Source of the DNA: Glossina fuscipes
Lineage: Eukaryota; Arthropoda; Insecta; Diptera; Glossinidae
DNA length: 64,000 nucleotides
NCBI RefSeq assembly: GCF_014805625.2
Contig: NW_023998471.1
Coordinates: forward strand, 1,001,263-1,065,262
Direction of reading: 5' to 3'
The notes under the pieces are model-generated. The model saw only the letters and a list, made by a program, of their open reading frames with translations. It was not told where the DNA came from and ran no database searches. Below, in pieces: positions 1 through 12,314 of the stretch (position 1 is the first letter of the stretch; the number at the start of each line of letters is the position of its first letter). Both the position numbers and the translations under genes were made by a program.

Positions 1-3000
1 TGAGAGCACATTTGCTCCAACACACAGGCGCTTGCACACGTCTGTATTTCAGTATATATAAATAGTTAATATTGATTTATCGTAGGGACTGCAATTTATT
101 TATATATATATATATATATATGTGTATGTACATATACATATACATAGATGCATGCTCGCATGCAAGTGTGTATGCGTGTGTTTACTGTTCATTAAAATAG
201 TGAAAGAATATACTTGCATGCATAAAAAAGTTTAATGTTGTATATATGTATTTATGTGAATTCTAGCTAAATATCTATATATTCAAATATCTATGAGCAC
301 ATAGATAGCTTTTAGTTTTATTTTTATATTTTTATATTTTTTCATTTTTCACTTTTTAGATGTGTTAACGATTTCATTAAAAAATGATAACATCTTAAAT
401 GTCTATTCAATCCACTGAGGCAAAGCAAACACAAATGCCTTCAAAGCACAACAGTTATGTCAACAAGATATTCACACATCGACATCTACCCACAAATATA
501 CACACACATATATATATATATATGTATATATGTATATAAAAATACATGAAATTCGTTACTTGCAATCATCGCAAAGAAGAAAAGAAGAAAGGAAGGAAGT
601 GTGTTAATAAACCGTTCTTTTTAATCCGAAAATCGTTGAGAAAATATTTACGGAGGTATTCAGGTGTACCTGCTATGAATATGTGAGAAAGTGCAAATAC
701 ATATGACATGAGAGGCAGAACACGTATACATAGACATTCATTAATGAAAGTAAGTTTAGTTTACTAAAATTTAGTTTCTTATTTCTCTTGTTCGTCGCTT
801 TAAATTTACTTCTCCCCCCAAAAATTAAGGTTCAACTTTCAGCTTATTGTAAACCCAAAATTATAAAAATTCAGGAAAAGCTATTGGTTTATAAGAGTAT
901 ATGTAACGTTTAGTCCTTCCACTTGCTTTTGCAACTGTTCGTTTTATTCGTGTAACTATCTGAGATTAAAACTCCAAGCCTTCACCTTTTGCCACAAGAA
1001 ATGACGACATATGCGGACAAATAGTATACTGTTGATTGAAACCAGTGGTAATCAGAAAAAGTATTGCTTGGTATATGCGGAGAACATTTTTCAATGCAAT
1101 CCAATGTCAAAGTTTCTACGACTCCCATGGGGCCAACCGTCATCAGGTTGAAAAATCAGGATACTATGATTTTTCGCATTGTGTACGCGCTTTTTGTCAG
1201 TTAGGAGTAGTTCTTAGGACTAAATTTCTTTATTGCGACTTTTTTTCTCCTTTATCTAAAAATAGTTTCGTAATAGTCGTTTGGGCGCGTCTATATATAT
1301 ATATATAAACACAATATGTGTCGCAAATATTCAAAAACTTCACTTCCATTCCCTACCTTCCTCTTTTCAATCAATGAACCAATTGTGGTCTCAAATATCA
1401 AGCACACCACGAAACCTTATTATTCATTTCCATTCTTCTCTCGTTAAGGGTGTGTCGGCGTATTCTTCTCATTTATCAAGAAATGTTGGTTGTTGGCACC
1501 GATTTCGTTTCTCGGCCCAAACATATATGAAAACTCTATCGACAATTCGCTCCCTTCTCAATAGGGATCTGCGTATGCACGAGTCTTATTCGTAGGTATC
1601 GACGGCATCGCGTAAAGTTTTGGAGATCATGAAAAAGATATTTTTCGAAAACCTGTAATCGAGATGTTCATTAGGACCAGCTTTAGGTTCAGCCCAAAAA
1701 TTGTTCCAACCGACTTACTAATATGTTCTCATTTAACAACGAAGTCCAGCCGAATATGGATTAGAAAAAATTCGTTAATAAAGGAGGTATCAATAAACCG
1801 ATCGGAACCATATGTACGGAAATTTAAAAAAAATTACCGATGTTTTTCGAGATAGTGTTAATTTTTTCTATATTGTGGGCGTATATGTGAACAGGTCACA
1901 CCCACTCTTTTAACCACATATTCCCAATCGATCGAAGAATGTTGTTACTAAATGTGAGCTCCGTATCTCTATTGTTGCTACTTCACAAAAATTATTCGTC
2001 ACGCTGACAGATCTCGGTAAAATTAGGTAAAGCACATCTAAACATAGCAAAGTGGGCGTGTTCCACAAAAAAAGGATAGACACACATATCTGCTAGATGA
2101 AATCGTTAAAAACCATCCCATAATATATGAAAATATCTATATCCCTATGCTGAGCGGTAAATCTAACGTGGAACGTAAACTGGCGCTACCTTGAAAACAA
2201 ATGCAATCAAGAGAGTGGCTACGCTTTTTCAGACTAACTGAGAATACATTTCTTATACAGTTTCGGGAGAATGTTTGCAGGTGGCGTATCTTTGGACTGA
2301 TAACATTAATATTTTCTTCAATGGAAACTACTTTGTATGAAATACACCGCCAAGGAAGATCAAATTGCTGCTATATAAACCCTTCTATTTCAAATCTCTT
2401 AAAAGAAGGGCAGTCGATTAACTCTATCATTACCAGCATAATATTGCTTGAGGTATCGGTTTCGTGAAACTATTGAATTTATTTTATGCTTAAACCGAAT
2501 ATAATCCGAGCATATCGTTTATTTCATAGAAATAAAATTTAAAATTAAATGCCAGTAAATAATAATAAGCATGCTTTATAGCTTTATATTAATTCCTCAA
2601 CTTTAGTTGACTTTGACAAATATTGTAGTATTATATAGTCGGTCTAGTCATACCGTAAAGTGATGTAATAAAAGATGCGTTATATAGAGTTTAATTGCAG
2701 CGACTAATATGTATATACTTTCCTCGAAAGGTTTTTTACTTTGGTTTGTTTCGAATATTTTGCAATAGTGAATGAATGTATACAGATAGACATATACACA
2801 AATATATACAGGTATATAGTATTTCCATATATATAAAATTTTCCTTTAAAAAGCTTTAATTTTTAACCCTTTGATGCTATTTTTTTTATCGGACTACCAA
2901 CCAGATGGAGCAAATTTAGTTTTTCAAAGTTAACTGATCGTAAAGGTATAATAATAACGCAATTTTTTCATTAGCCGTCTCGTATGCGTTGTACCGGTAA

Positions 3001-3456
3001 ATCAATTGCACGTATCGGAGACATCCTACACTTTCAACTTATGCCAGTTATGATAGCCTACTAGGGAGATAGCAGTGCTTATTGCAGTTATATATATTTG
3101 AGATATGTCACAATTTTCCCTATTTATGCGAAAATTATCCACCATCAATTATTCATCAATCTATCAATAATCTATAAAGCAACAAATGCTCTAATCTTTC
3201 TACGGATTGCGAGCCAAACTACGTCAATATGCAGTTTACATTGTATTACAATATATATGTATGTATGTATAGTTCTGTTGCGTTACGTTACGTTAGCAAT
3301 TGAGTAATTGCTTTTAGATTAGCAATAAACAGCTGGCGTTGATTTATTAAAACAACATTTTATATGACATCACTTGTAGAAAGACGAGTTTAAGTGATAG
3401 TTCATTTGTGGATATTTTGTTTTTTTGGAAAACCAATAAGAAAAATATATAGTAAA
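1..3456. other. Intergenic AT-rich DNA, no gene recognised
   Basis: This stretch is AT-rich with TA runs near 104-120, 507-525 and 1291-1307. Short open frames around 1036-1855 and 2201-2467 have no recognisable domain and mostly lack an ATG start. A phrase like the spacer phrases of other fly dispersed repeats (a GTGGGCGTG motif) occurs near 2050. I see no promoter motif that I can tie with confidence to the gene that begins at 3457. Confidence 0.6.
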
Positions 3457-4660
3457 ATGATTACAATTTCAAAAATTTATACGAATTGTTTCCTAATTGT
3501 CGTCGGCATTTTGTGCGCAAGTGCACTTATCGAACAAATGGATGATACGGATTTAGTGCATTTAATTACCGCCAAAGACAATGTTATCGTTTTATTTAGT
3601 ATGTTGCCATACGTTTCAAATATTTTAATTATAATTAAGAGTAAAATGATTTATTTCGCATTTCTTAATATTTAGCGAAAGATAATTGTGTGGATTGCGA
3701 CGAACTACAGGTTGTCGTGGAAAATATTCAAAATGAATTGAAGGAAACGATAGGAGCGATTATAGTTAAAGCTCATAATAGCCATATGGTGAATGTATAT
3801 GATCCGTCCAAGGAGCCTTCACTCATCTATTTCAGACATGGCAGCCCGTTACTTTACTTTGGCGATTATAAAGAAGATGAAATCGTGCAATTATTTACCG
3901 AAAATCAAGAACCAATTGTGAAAGAGCTATCAGATAAGAACTTTGAACATCTTACACAAGCAGCAACTGGTGCCACTACAGGCGATTGGTTTGTCTTTTT
4001 GTAAGTACAATGCTCGGTATGCTAACCAGTTGCGATTAACAATTCGTTATTTACTTATAAAACAGTTACTCGACAGATTGTGTCTTTTGTTTGCGTTTAC
4101 ACGCTGGCTATGAGGCCGTGGGAGCACGTCTAAAGCGTCGTTTAAACTTTGCCCGTGTCGACCGTTTAGGTGCCGGCATTTCAACGGGAAAGCGTTTCCA
4201 CGTTGTAGAATCACCGCAATTTATGTTGTAAGTGATTGTGAAATCCCATTGAAATCCCATTCATTGACTTTGATGTCCTGTTAAATGATTACAATAAATA
4301 TCGTAGCCTTCGCCAAGGACATGTGTTTCGGTATACAGCTAAAGATTATGCACCGGCGAAACTTATTGAATTTGTCGAAACTGGTTATCGCAAACAAACT
4401 CATCCGGAACCTGTACCACCAGAGGCTAATTCGATGTAAGATAATGTACTCACTAGTTTTTTAATCCTTCATTAATTTATCATTAATCATTTTTCAGAAA
4501 TAATTTCTTTGCGGGCCAATTGCAAGCGTTGACAAACAATCGACAATTACTTATAATTGCCTCAGTGATAATTGGTACCTTTGCTTTAATTGCAGTTGTG
4601 ATGAAAACTTTGGCGGAAAAGAAATCAGCAAAAGCTAAAAGAGCTGGCAAATCTAAGTAA
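3457..4660 (+). CDS. Membrane-anchored two-module thioredoxin/PDI-like protein (5 exons)
   Basis: This is a spliced gene. The exons I derive are 3457-3598, 3676-4000, 4066-4227, 4307-4435 and 4498-4660. Every intron is GT...AG, three donors read GTAAGT or GTAAG, and the joined frame is 306 codons ending in TAA. The first ATG followed by a hydrophobic stretch (residues 11-24) was chosen because it gives a signal peptide; an in-frame TTG lies farther upstream. Residues about 30-150 look like a thioredoxin-fold module with CVDC at 52-55. A second module follows with CVFC at 161-164. Both are CxxC motifs, which in thioredoxin and protein disulfide isomerase families carry thiol-disulfide exchange. 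A hydrophobic segment at about 269-288 is the likely membrane anchor and is followed by a lysine-rich tail; the last residues are not a canonical KKXX signal. I infer an endoplasmic reticulum oxidoreductase-like protein with its modules in the lumen. Fly proteins with arrays of thioredoxin-like modules share this style, but I cannot name the ortholog. Confidence 0.85.
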
Positions 4661-4731
4661 ATCGGAGAATTTAAGGCGAATCTCAAAATACTGTAGGCAT
4701 AACACACGCGCACACACAATTCCAATAACAT

Positions 4732-4737
4732 AATAAA
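4732..4737 (+). promoter_or_regulatory. Polyadenylation signal AATAAA
   Basis: A canonical AATAAA lies 72 bases after the stop codon of the thioredoxin-like gene. It is followed by T- and GT-rich sequence at 4741-4830. This is a plausible 3' end for that transcript. Confidence 0.6.
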
Positions 4738-6002
4738 TGTAGTATTTTTTATAAAAAAATCAAGCGATCGAGTGAAGATCGGGTGTTGAAATGTTGAAGA
4801 TATAATAGGGGACATATGGGGTATGTTTGTATAGTGAAAATGTGCACATGGCAGCTTCAGCGACATATATTTTGCAACAGCATCGAATTCTCAATGAATG
4901 TAGGTATGTATAGCTGGTCATTTGTGCAAACATCTGCGATGAATATGCCTCCGACTGATTCAAGATCGGCCCCGTCTACTTGATATTAAGGAGTAGCGTT
5001 ATTTAATTTTTTCATTTCTTTCTTTTTTTAATTAAGGCGTTGGGTATTAAAGATTGCGCCCACAGTCGAATATAGCTTACTTTCGTATTTATTATTAAAA
5101 AAAGAAAAAAAATAGCTGAGGACAGTACACAGTAGTTATTACGATGTTTCTAAAGAATTAGAAAATGCTCTTGTAAAAGAGACTTTCGGAATCGGACAAA
5201 GGCAATCATGTTGTATTTGAATTCCACACGTATGTTTTTATCTGTGTCTCCTTTTATATTTGTCCATCCATTCAGTCTCTGTACTTGTCGCTGCAGCGGC
5301 GGGTAGAGAGAGAAGAGGGGCGACGCAATTTAGTGACTCCCATTTTTGTTCCATTTTAAAATTTATTTCATTTATGCGCTCTTATCAAATAGTTACACGC
5401 GATACAATTGATGGATGAATTAATTATGGTGATATTACAACACATTCTAAGGAATCTAAACATATATGTTGTGCACATCTCTAAAATGCGGAAATATTGC
5501 AGAGAAAGTTTGGTATGAATAAATTTATATCTCTCATTGAAGTATTTTTCTTTAAAAATGCTTACCCGCAATGAAGGTACAAGAATGTGCAGAGCCTGGT
5601 TTTCACGGTTTTCCGCACCATCCTTGGTGTGCCGTGATAGGCTCGTTGGCAATTGTTTTAAATGGGTGGCTCCCTTTTGGGCCTACACCATTATAGACTT
5701 AATTAAAAATTATAATAGTATTTACAATCATAATAATAATAATAATACATAGTAATACGTAATAGTACGTAATAAATAAAAAGTTGACTCTTTGCATAGC
5801 ATTGTATGCAGCTCAGATCGCTGTATGCAATGAGAGTGAGTTAATATAACCTTGTCCGACGTAAGATATAAAAACCCAAATAATAATACAGGTGGAAATG
5901 TTTTAATTATTTTTTTAAAACAAAAATTAGAAAAGTGATCTTAATTATAATGAGATCAAAGTGATCTTATTCTAGCTAATAATTTTTATAACCAGAAAAG
6001 AT
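4738..6002. other. Intergenic stretch with one exon-like frame
   Basis: No complete gene is seen. On the minus strand an open frame at about 5567-5688 is bounded by an AG at its 5' side and a GTAAGC at its 3' side, and would encode about 40 residues. I do not recognise the peptide and the polypyrimidine tract is poor, so I do not call it an exon. Confidence 0.4.
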
Positions 6003-6557
6003 TTAAAGAACGCAAGAATTTACGCGAATTCTTAAAACCTGCTCTTCCCATTTGGCGCTGCTTATCTTGCCACTGTACACGATTGTGCGCAATTTAGTGA
6101 GAGCAGCGATGGCTTCATACGTTCGCATTTCTTTTGTTTCACGAATTATTTTTCTCTTCAGAGCGACGTCCACGTTTGCTACTGTTGCGGGAGTTAATAA
6201 CTGCATACATCCTTTGAACATTGAAACTGAGGTATTTATTAGGCATGCACCTCTCTTTTTTAAGTAATTCGAGATGCGAGTTTTTTCCATATGTGCCTTG
6301 GTGATGACAGTGAGGTCAAACAGATTGCTGTTTTTCATTTTATCTCTAAATCTAAACAGCAGACTTATGTAATCGAACATACTTGGTATTACATAGATGG
6401 TACCATCAGCTCGCTTCCGTTCGTACTTCCCGTTCATGAACTTTGTCAGCGTTTGCAGGTTTGCTTCGCTTCTATCGCAGACTACTGCCTTCACGTCCAG
6501 GCTGATTTCCTCTGCGATACTTAAACTTCCTGGCCTGCATCTTCGTTTGTAGCGGGT
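6003..6557 (-). pseudogene. Long ATG-less coding frame, possible transposase remnant
   Basis: The minus frame is open for 185 codons between stops at 6558-6560 and 6003-6005, which is unusual for this base composition, and the translation is not low-complexity. There is no ATG near its 5' end; the first internal Met is well inside. In the adjacent frame upstream (about 6530-6640) the reading continues as a further charged segment, so a frameshift near 6530 is possible. The protein has a segment VVCDRSEAN followed about 30 residues later by MFDYISLLFRFRDKM. This order loosely recalls the RNase H-like core of P-element/THAP9 transposases, in which an Asp-containing strand is followed by a phenylalanine-aspartate motif and a basic helix. 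That similarity is weak and from memory. A decayed host exon is an alternative. Confidence 0.4.
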
Positions 6558-6679
6558 TCAAGGCATCGCTTCTTCTCCCTCCGCGCTGCTTCCGCCGACG
6601 TTGTTGGTCCCTCGTCGTATATCCAGCTGGTTTTGCTCCTTAAATTATATCTATGGGGGCGTTTTTATATGATGGTCGT

Positions 6680-6745
6680 CCATCTCTCTATTCGTCCGTC
6701 TGTACGTCCCTTTGTTCGTCCATCCGTTCCTCCGTCTGTTTGTCT
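6680..6745. repeat. Degenerate GTCC/GTCT tetranucleotide tract
   Basis: The tract is built from imperfect 4-base units such as GTCC, GTCT and GTTC. It produces serine-, valine-, arginine- and proline-rich frames on the plus strand that should not be read as genes. Confidence 0.7.
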
Positions 6746-7201
6746 TCTGTTTAAACAAATTCCAAAAAATCTTCGCTGTTTGATTGATCATATCCCAAAA
6801 TATGTTCACTATCTGGTTCATCACATCCCACAAAAAAAAAAAATAATAATAAAAAATTGAGTAAATTATAAATTTTTTTATTTACAACATCTTGCTTTGC
6901 AATTTTCTATTTCAGAAACAATATACGAATAACCGCAAACAACGTCCTGATGCAGAAACAAGAACAACAACAACCAGTACAAACAACAGCAACAATAAGA
7001 AATAAGAAAATTTACATATGATAAGTAAATAAAAATTATAAAGAAGTCCACAGAAGTTGCACTGACCGCCGAGTTGTTAGCAAATTTATAAGCCTGTTGT
7101 GCATCGACGGGTAAAGGTTTACTAAAATCGGAGGGAAAAAAATCTTTTGCATATAAAAAAAAAACCCACCGTCATATCGGTTAATAATATTTGCTTAACA
7201 T

Positions 7202-7668
7202 TTATACATAATCTGCATATGGAATAGCTGAGATGTCGGATGTTACCGCCAAATTATTGCGCCGTAATTCTTGATACATAGAAACTAATAGATCGTGTGC
7301 AATTTTATAGTTGTCCGCCAACTGTTCTTGATTTGCTATAATTACAGCCGTCTTTGCCGCATCCTTGCAGTGCCGCCTAGCCATATACAATCGGAATAAA
7401 TAAGCCTGTGACTCTTCGTTAAAAGCACTTGCCTTCAATAAAAATCTCAAAACTTTCGTAAATTCTCTGGCCAAGAAATAATATTTCCCTGGCAGCAAAT
7501 ATACTTTTCACTTTCAAACTACTGAGCTAATGCTAGATAATCAGTTGATTTGGTAATTTGGTAACGTTCTAACAGTTCGCCATGAAGTTATAATTTGTTA
7601 TGGCGTTGAGTCAGATCGAAGGCTTCTTCCACAAAACCGCAAAGTACAAGGAGGCTTGAAACGTGTAT
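7202..7668 (-). pseudogene. IFT144/WDR19 (Oseg6)-like pseudogene fragment
   Basis: The minus strand encodes peptides that match the C-terminal TPR-like region of WDR19/IFT144, a core subunit of the intraflagellar transport complex A that carries cargo along cilia. Recognisable pieces in order are [67 protein letters not shown] and [15 protein letters not shown]. The reading frame is broken: TAA at 7588-7590, TAG at 7519-7521 (both single changes from likely Gln or Tyr codons), and a frameshift between about 7500 and 7512. About 35 residues usually present between the LLKAS and YLFRLYM segments are missing, so there is also an internal deletion. After the last matching segment the frame runs into unrelated residues and stops at 7202. 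In flies the gene is called Oseg6. This is a partial, non-functional copy; the parental gene must lie elsewhere. I cannot tell whether it arose by DNA duplication or through mRNA. Confidence 0.85.
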
Positions 7669-10600
7669 AAGGTTTGATGCACGGCAGGTTTTAATTCTTT
7701 CTTCCTACTCGCACGCTTGGCCTAATGACATTACGTCCTCATCGTAATTGCCCCTGATTTTTATTTATTTATTCAGGAAAAACTATCGCTCCATTGTGGG
7801 ACTAAATAATTTTGACTCGAAAGGTTGCCTGTAGTTGGGTGTTATAATTAAGCAATGTAAGCAGGGCTTAAACTCAGCCTAAGTTCTTTACATGTGCATA
7901 TTTTTGGTCCCTTAGTCAGATTACAAGCTCCGTCTATGCAATAAGGAATACCGTGATCATATCCTCTGTAATGGCTTTTGAATTGAATTGTGTTAATCTG
8001 TTCGGAAAACATTGTCACCGGTTTATATAAATAACTTTAACGTAAGCAGCCTTCTAAAAGCTGTACCTCTAACCTTGCTTACGAAAAAGTTTTCTTGCTG
8101 GATATTAAGGTCCACATCACCTTCGACAAACGGCCAAGTTACTTTGGTTAGTGTTTGCTGTACGCAATTTTTCTTTCAATCCAATGCGATAACGACAACA
8201 AAAAACAAATTGCCTTCAGATCGAGGGGTTTCTTTTTTCACGTATTAAAGGTAAACGTAAGCTAATTTCTTCATTTCCCCTATGTACGAACACTTCACTT
8301 TGATATTTTAAGGCGAAAGAACACATTTTTCTCTCTTTCTTTTCTGGAAGAATTTTTATCTGTACAAAAAACCAATAAGAACATTAGCCGTCCATTAGGT
8401 ACCGTACCCTACTTCGACTAGTACAATTATTCACTCCGAAATAGACCCATATTGTTCAAATTTGGTGCACTTTATTTTTATGACAAATTGCTATCGCGAA
8501 CAAATGCTCATCAAGAGCCGTTAACAATTAAGATTCTTTGGCATATAAAGGTTTATATTTCCTGAAAATCTTTATATGCGATGTTATGAAAAAAGCGGAC
8601 GTACGTGATGAAAATTCAAGAAGGTTTATTTTTTTGTCAACTTGCTATTATGAACCAATTTTCACCATATAATATTGAAAATTAGGTCTTCTTAACATAC
8701 ACAGATTCATTTTTTGTAGCAACGGTTATATGGCAAGCGGTTCCAAAAATTTCCTCAACCGAACAAAATTTTCCATGTTAATTTAGAATGCCGAACCGCT
8801 ATTACAGGCGTGTTCGCCAGTGAACTTTGAAAATCGCACTTTTTTTTTCAAATCATAACTTTGCAAAATAAGGTATTATGTGGAGAGGGATAAAAAGTGG
8901 ACCGATCCGTCCGTCCGTCTGCCTGTAGATTAAAACGTGCCAGTATATCAAATTTCATCAGAATATCTCAAAACTTTCGCCCTGTAACTTGAATGGAAAT
9001 ATACATGAACAGACAGACGGATAGAGAGACTTAGATCAAATCAGTGTCGTCTTCTGCGTGAGGTATAATAAAAAATTGGAAAAGAAAACAATAGCTAATA
9101 GAATCTTATTACGAAGTTCCGAACGGTAAACATGGAGGAATAGTAAAAAATGAAAAACCAGGAAATAATATGATGAACCTTTCATTCGTAAAAACTAATA
9201 AAACATGGATGTGAACGAAATAAATAATGAAATATAAGAAAATATATAAACAAGACTGACCTCTAACTTTATTAAGGTTCGCAAAAAGAACTCCGCATTT
9301 GTGCTCAATCTATCCCACGAATTATCTGTCGCTGAGTTTGTTGGGATTAAAGAAGAAATACCATAGTTTCTTATTTCAATGCTTCAACTCGTTACCGAGG
9401 CATTGGGAATAATCGAGTTTGCAGACATTGGCAAATGAATCAAATATTTTCGATAATCAAGAGATTGCTTGGATTTAATCGAGCAGACATTGTCTCAATC
9501 CCACGTCTACAAAAAACGGTAGTTACTAGTGTCCATCAGCAGCTAAGAAGAAGAGTACCATTCCTGCCCATGGTTGTGATAACAGTTTAAACTATCCACT
9601 GACACGATAGCCAGTCGCTAGTTAAACTTTCGATCGATATAATCGAGACAGGTTCGAAATTTTTATGATCTCAATTAATAAGCGGAATATTATATTGCAA
9701 TGTTTTTTTTTTGATTTTTTTTTTTTATTGACAGCAAACAATTTGACTTTTGATTTACATCAGTGGCTGTGTTTTTATGTTATGTTTATATATTTTGTTG
9801 TTGTCTTTTTTTTGTTTTCTTTTTCGGTTTAGTCTAATTGTCTGCCTGCTCTTCAAAATGTTATATAGACATTATATATCAATTGAATAAGCGACGACGC
9901 ACACACAAGCACCATAATAAGCACCGGTTTGAGTTGCTGTGCTGGTCTCTATCTATGTATGTGCATATGCAGTAAATGCAGTATATATATATATGTTGAC
10001 AACAAACAAAAATCGCTTATATGAATATGTTTGAATGTTTGCTTTTTGAGCTGAGTGAGCTGAGTAAGTATCATTGCTTTTGTTCAGTTAATAAAGCTCT
10101 TCGATTCAGTCTTCGGCAAGCCTTCATTTTGCATTGACGCAAATACAAATCTATCTCAGCTAAAAGAAAAAAAATAAGAAAACGAAAAAAAAAGTACGAA
10201 TTTTTTTAAGCGTGACATACGCATGCGCAGCTTGTATTCTGTTTTCTAAAAACATAAGCAAGGAAAACTAATCTTTTTTTTTATTATTTTGTTTTTGTAA
10301 TCTTGCGGTATCGTGTGTTGTATCTCATTCACCTAGTTTTAACGAGTTGTTACGCGCGCGCATTACAAAAACAAATTAGTTCGTGGGCACAAATTAATTT
10401 GGAGGCGAATGTGGTTTCCACAGATATTCATAAGAAATTATTTTTTTTTATATTGAGTTCATTGAGACTGAATGAGAGCATAGAGATAAAGCTTTGCTGG
10501 AATGTTTTAAACGAGTGTAATATCAAAAAAAAAAAAAAAAATAAATAAATAAAAAATAAAATAATGCGTGGTGAGTGTGGTAGCTTATCTCGCCCTAACT

Positions 10601-12247
10601 CAATTATCATAATAATGGTCATATATTATGCTATGCTCTACTATTATACTATACCGTTACGTCTTCAAGAATCTAGTATTCAACATTGAAAACAAGTCAT
10701 CTTACGTTACTGTTCCGCTCTTCAAGCACAATTGTCGTATCGCTCGTTTTGCCGCTTCAAAACACAATTAATATATAGTTTCATCGTTTTCTCTCCACTG
10801 CTTAACTTATAAAGTAATTTCACATTGCGGCTTTCGTCACATTTCCATACAAAGAAACATAAATTTCAAATAAAAAAAACACAAAGTCTTGTTTTTGTTG
10901 TTTTTCTTATTTTTCGAAAGTGTTTATATTTTATAATCAACTGAATATTAAAAATAAATTTATTAAAAAAAAAAAAAAAAAACTTTATAATCGTGAAATG
11001 TGCTTTAACTTAAGTCAAAGAATTGAGATTTTATTTGAGTTTTTCTATAACTGTTGCTCTATCCGTTTTTAACTTTGTTGCAAACTTAATAGCCAATGCA
11101 AGTGTTTAGAAAAGGAATAAGCAGCAGCGGCAAAAAATCACAAATGAATTAATTCAAAAATCAAATCAATTGCAAGCAAGCCAGCAACAGCAAAAAGTGT
11201 GGATGCAAATGCTTAACAAATACCGATAATAGCATGGAATAAATATATGCTTCTATGTATGTATTTTTGTTTGTTTTATATATCTGCCTATGTATGTTTA
11301 TATATATATGATGTTTTACCGATGAACATTTTTTTCTGATATGTATAGAAAAACAAAAAAAAAAAAATGCACATTTTTTTTATTAAGCTTTTAATTTGCA
11401 ATAACTCTCAGGTAATGTGCTGATTACCAACAATTGTAGACATTATGCTATATATATATATAGCTAGCTTATGGGCGAGGAATGCCGATACATACATACA
11501 TATCTACATATATATAAATGTGAATTTATAATGAAGAGAGAGTATGTAGAGTTACTATTTGCGAGTGTCTGTGCATTCACTGCACTGGCTTTTAAACGGG
11601 TTTCAGAAGCAATCAACTACTGACAACTGTTCGCCGCCAGTATTATACGAGCTCCATGGCTGGCTGGCTGGTTGGTTGGCTAATCGGCTCGCTGGCTGTT
11701 TGACTGACAAGCAGGCACTTAGATCGTTGACTTGTTCGAAATTTCGAGGTGCCTTAAAAAATTAAGCTATCGTATAAACGAACCGAAAGTCAATCAGACT
11801 AAATGCCTACATACATATATGTAAGCATTGAACGAGGCCGTTGTGCCGGTTTCTAAATTTTATGTTTGTACTTTTGCGTTTTGCTTTTTCTATTCGTTTA
11901 ACCATAATGTGGAGCACATAGTAGTAGGTCTGTCTGAATAGAGTCAGTCTACATAACTTAACCATCAACGAGGGAGTTAAAGAAATAAATTATGAAAAAT
12001 TTTTGTTGATGTTTTTATTTACTTTTTTAATGCGATGAAAGTGCGGCAAGCACTCAGAAATACCTATTCTTTTGTTTTTTGGTCGGTTGCTGACGTAGAA
12101 TAGCAAAAACCGAATAAGAAAGTTTTAAAATCATTTCATATAACATAAAGTTGGCATATTCAGCTCAAAAATGGTCATGTCTGCCTATTTGCTCGTTAGT
12201 AAATATTTTCATTGGTTAAATCCAAGATTGGTTTTTCATATGATACA
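7669..12247. other. Non-coding AT-rich DNA
   Basis: No gene is recognised. A minus-strand frame near 8010-8160 is open and of mixed composition but not identifiable. At about 8880-9070 there is sequence with GTCCGTCC and ACAGACAGACGG phrases like those in fly dispersed repeats. Poly-T and poly-A tracts occur at 9705-9728, 10524-10541 and 10964-10981. A degenerate GGCT/GGTT tract lies at 11656-11715. Confidence 0.5.
11656..11715. repeat. Degenerate GGCT/GGTT tetranucleotide tract
   Basis: Imperfect GGCT and GGTT units are repeated about a dozen times, giving an artificial Trp/Leu/Ala-rich frame. A similar tract occurs at 58375-58427. Confidence 0.7.
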
Positions 12248-12314
12248 CCACTCAGGGGATGGCCTCTATACGTGTAATACGGGATGAGGGTCAGACAAAA
12301 GCAGAAAAAATAAG
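12248..12314 (+). repeat. Short dispersed repeat B, copy 1
   Basis: This segment begins with CACCACTCAGGGGAT and ends in an A-rich run. It aligns by eye along about 65 bases with segments at 23952-24017 and 28990-29052, which share CACTCAG, a GTGTAA or TTGTAA core, a CGGTGA-like block and the A-rich end. The family is not one I can name. The three copies lie on the same strand. Confidence 0.5.

Noticed and set aside
5567..5688. Exon-like minus frame bounded by AG and GTAAGC
   Set aside because: The acceptor lacks a pyrimidine tract, the 40-residue peptide is unrecognised and no neighbouring exon was found.
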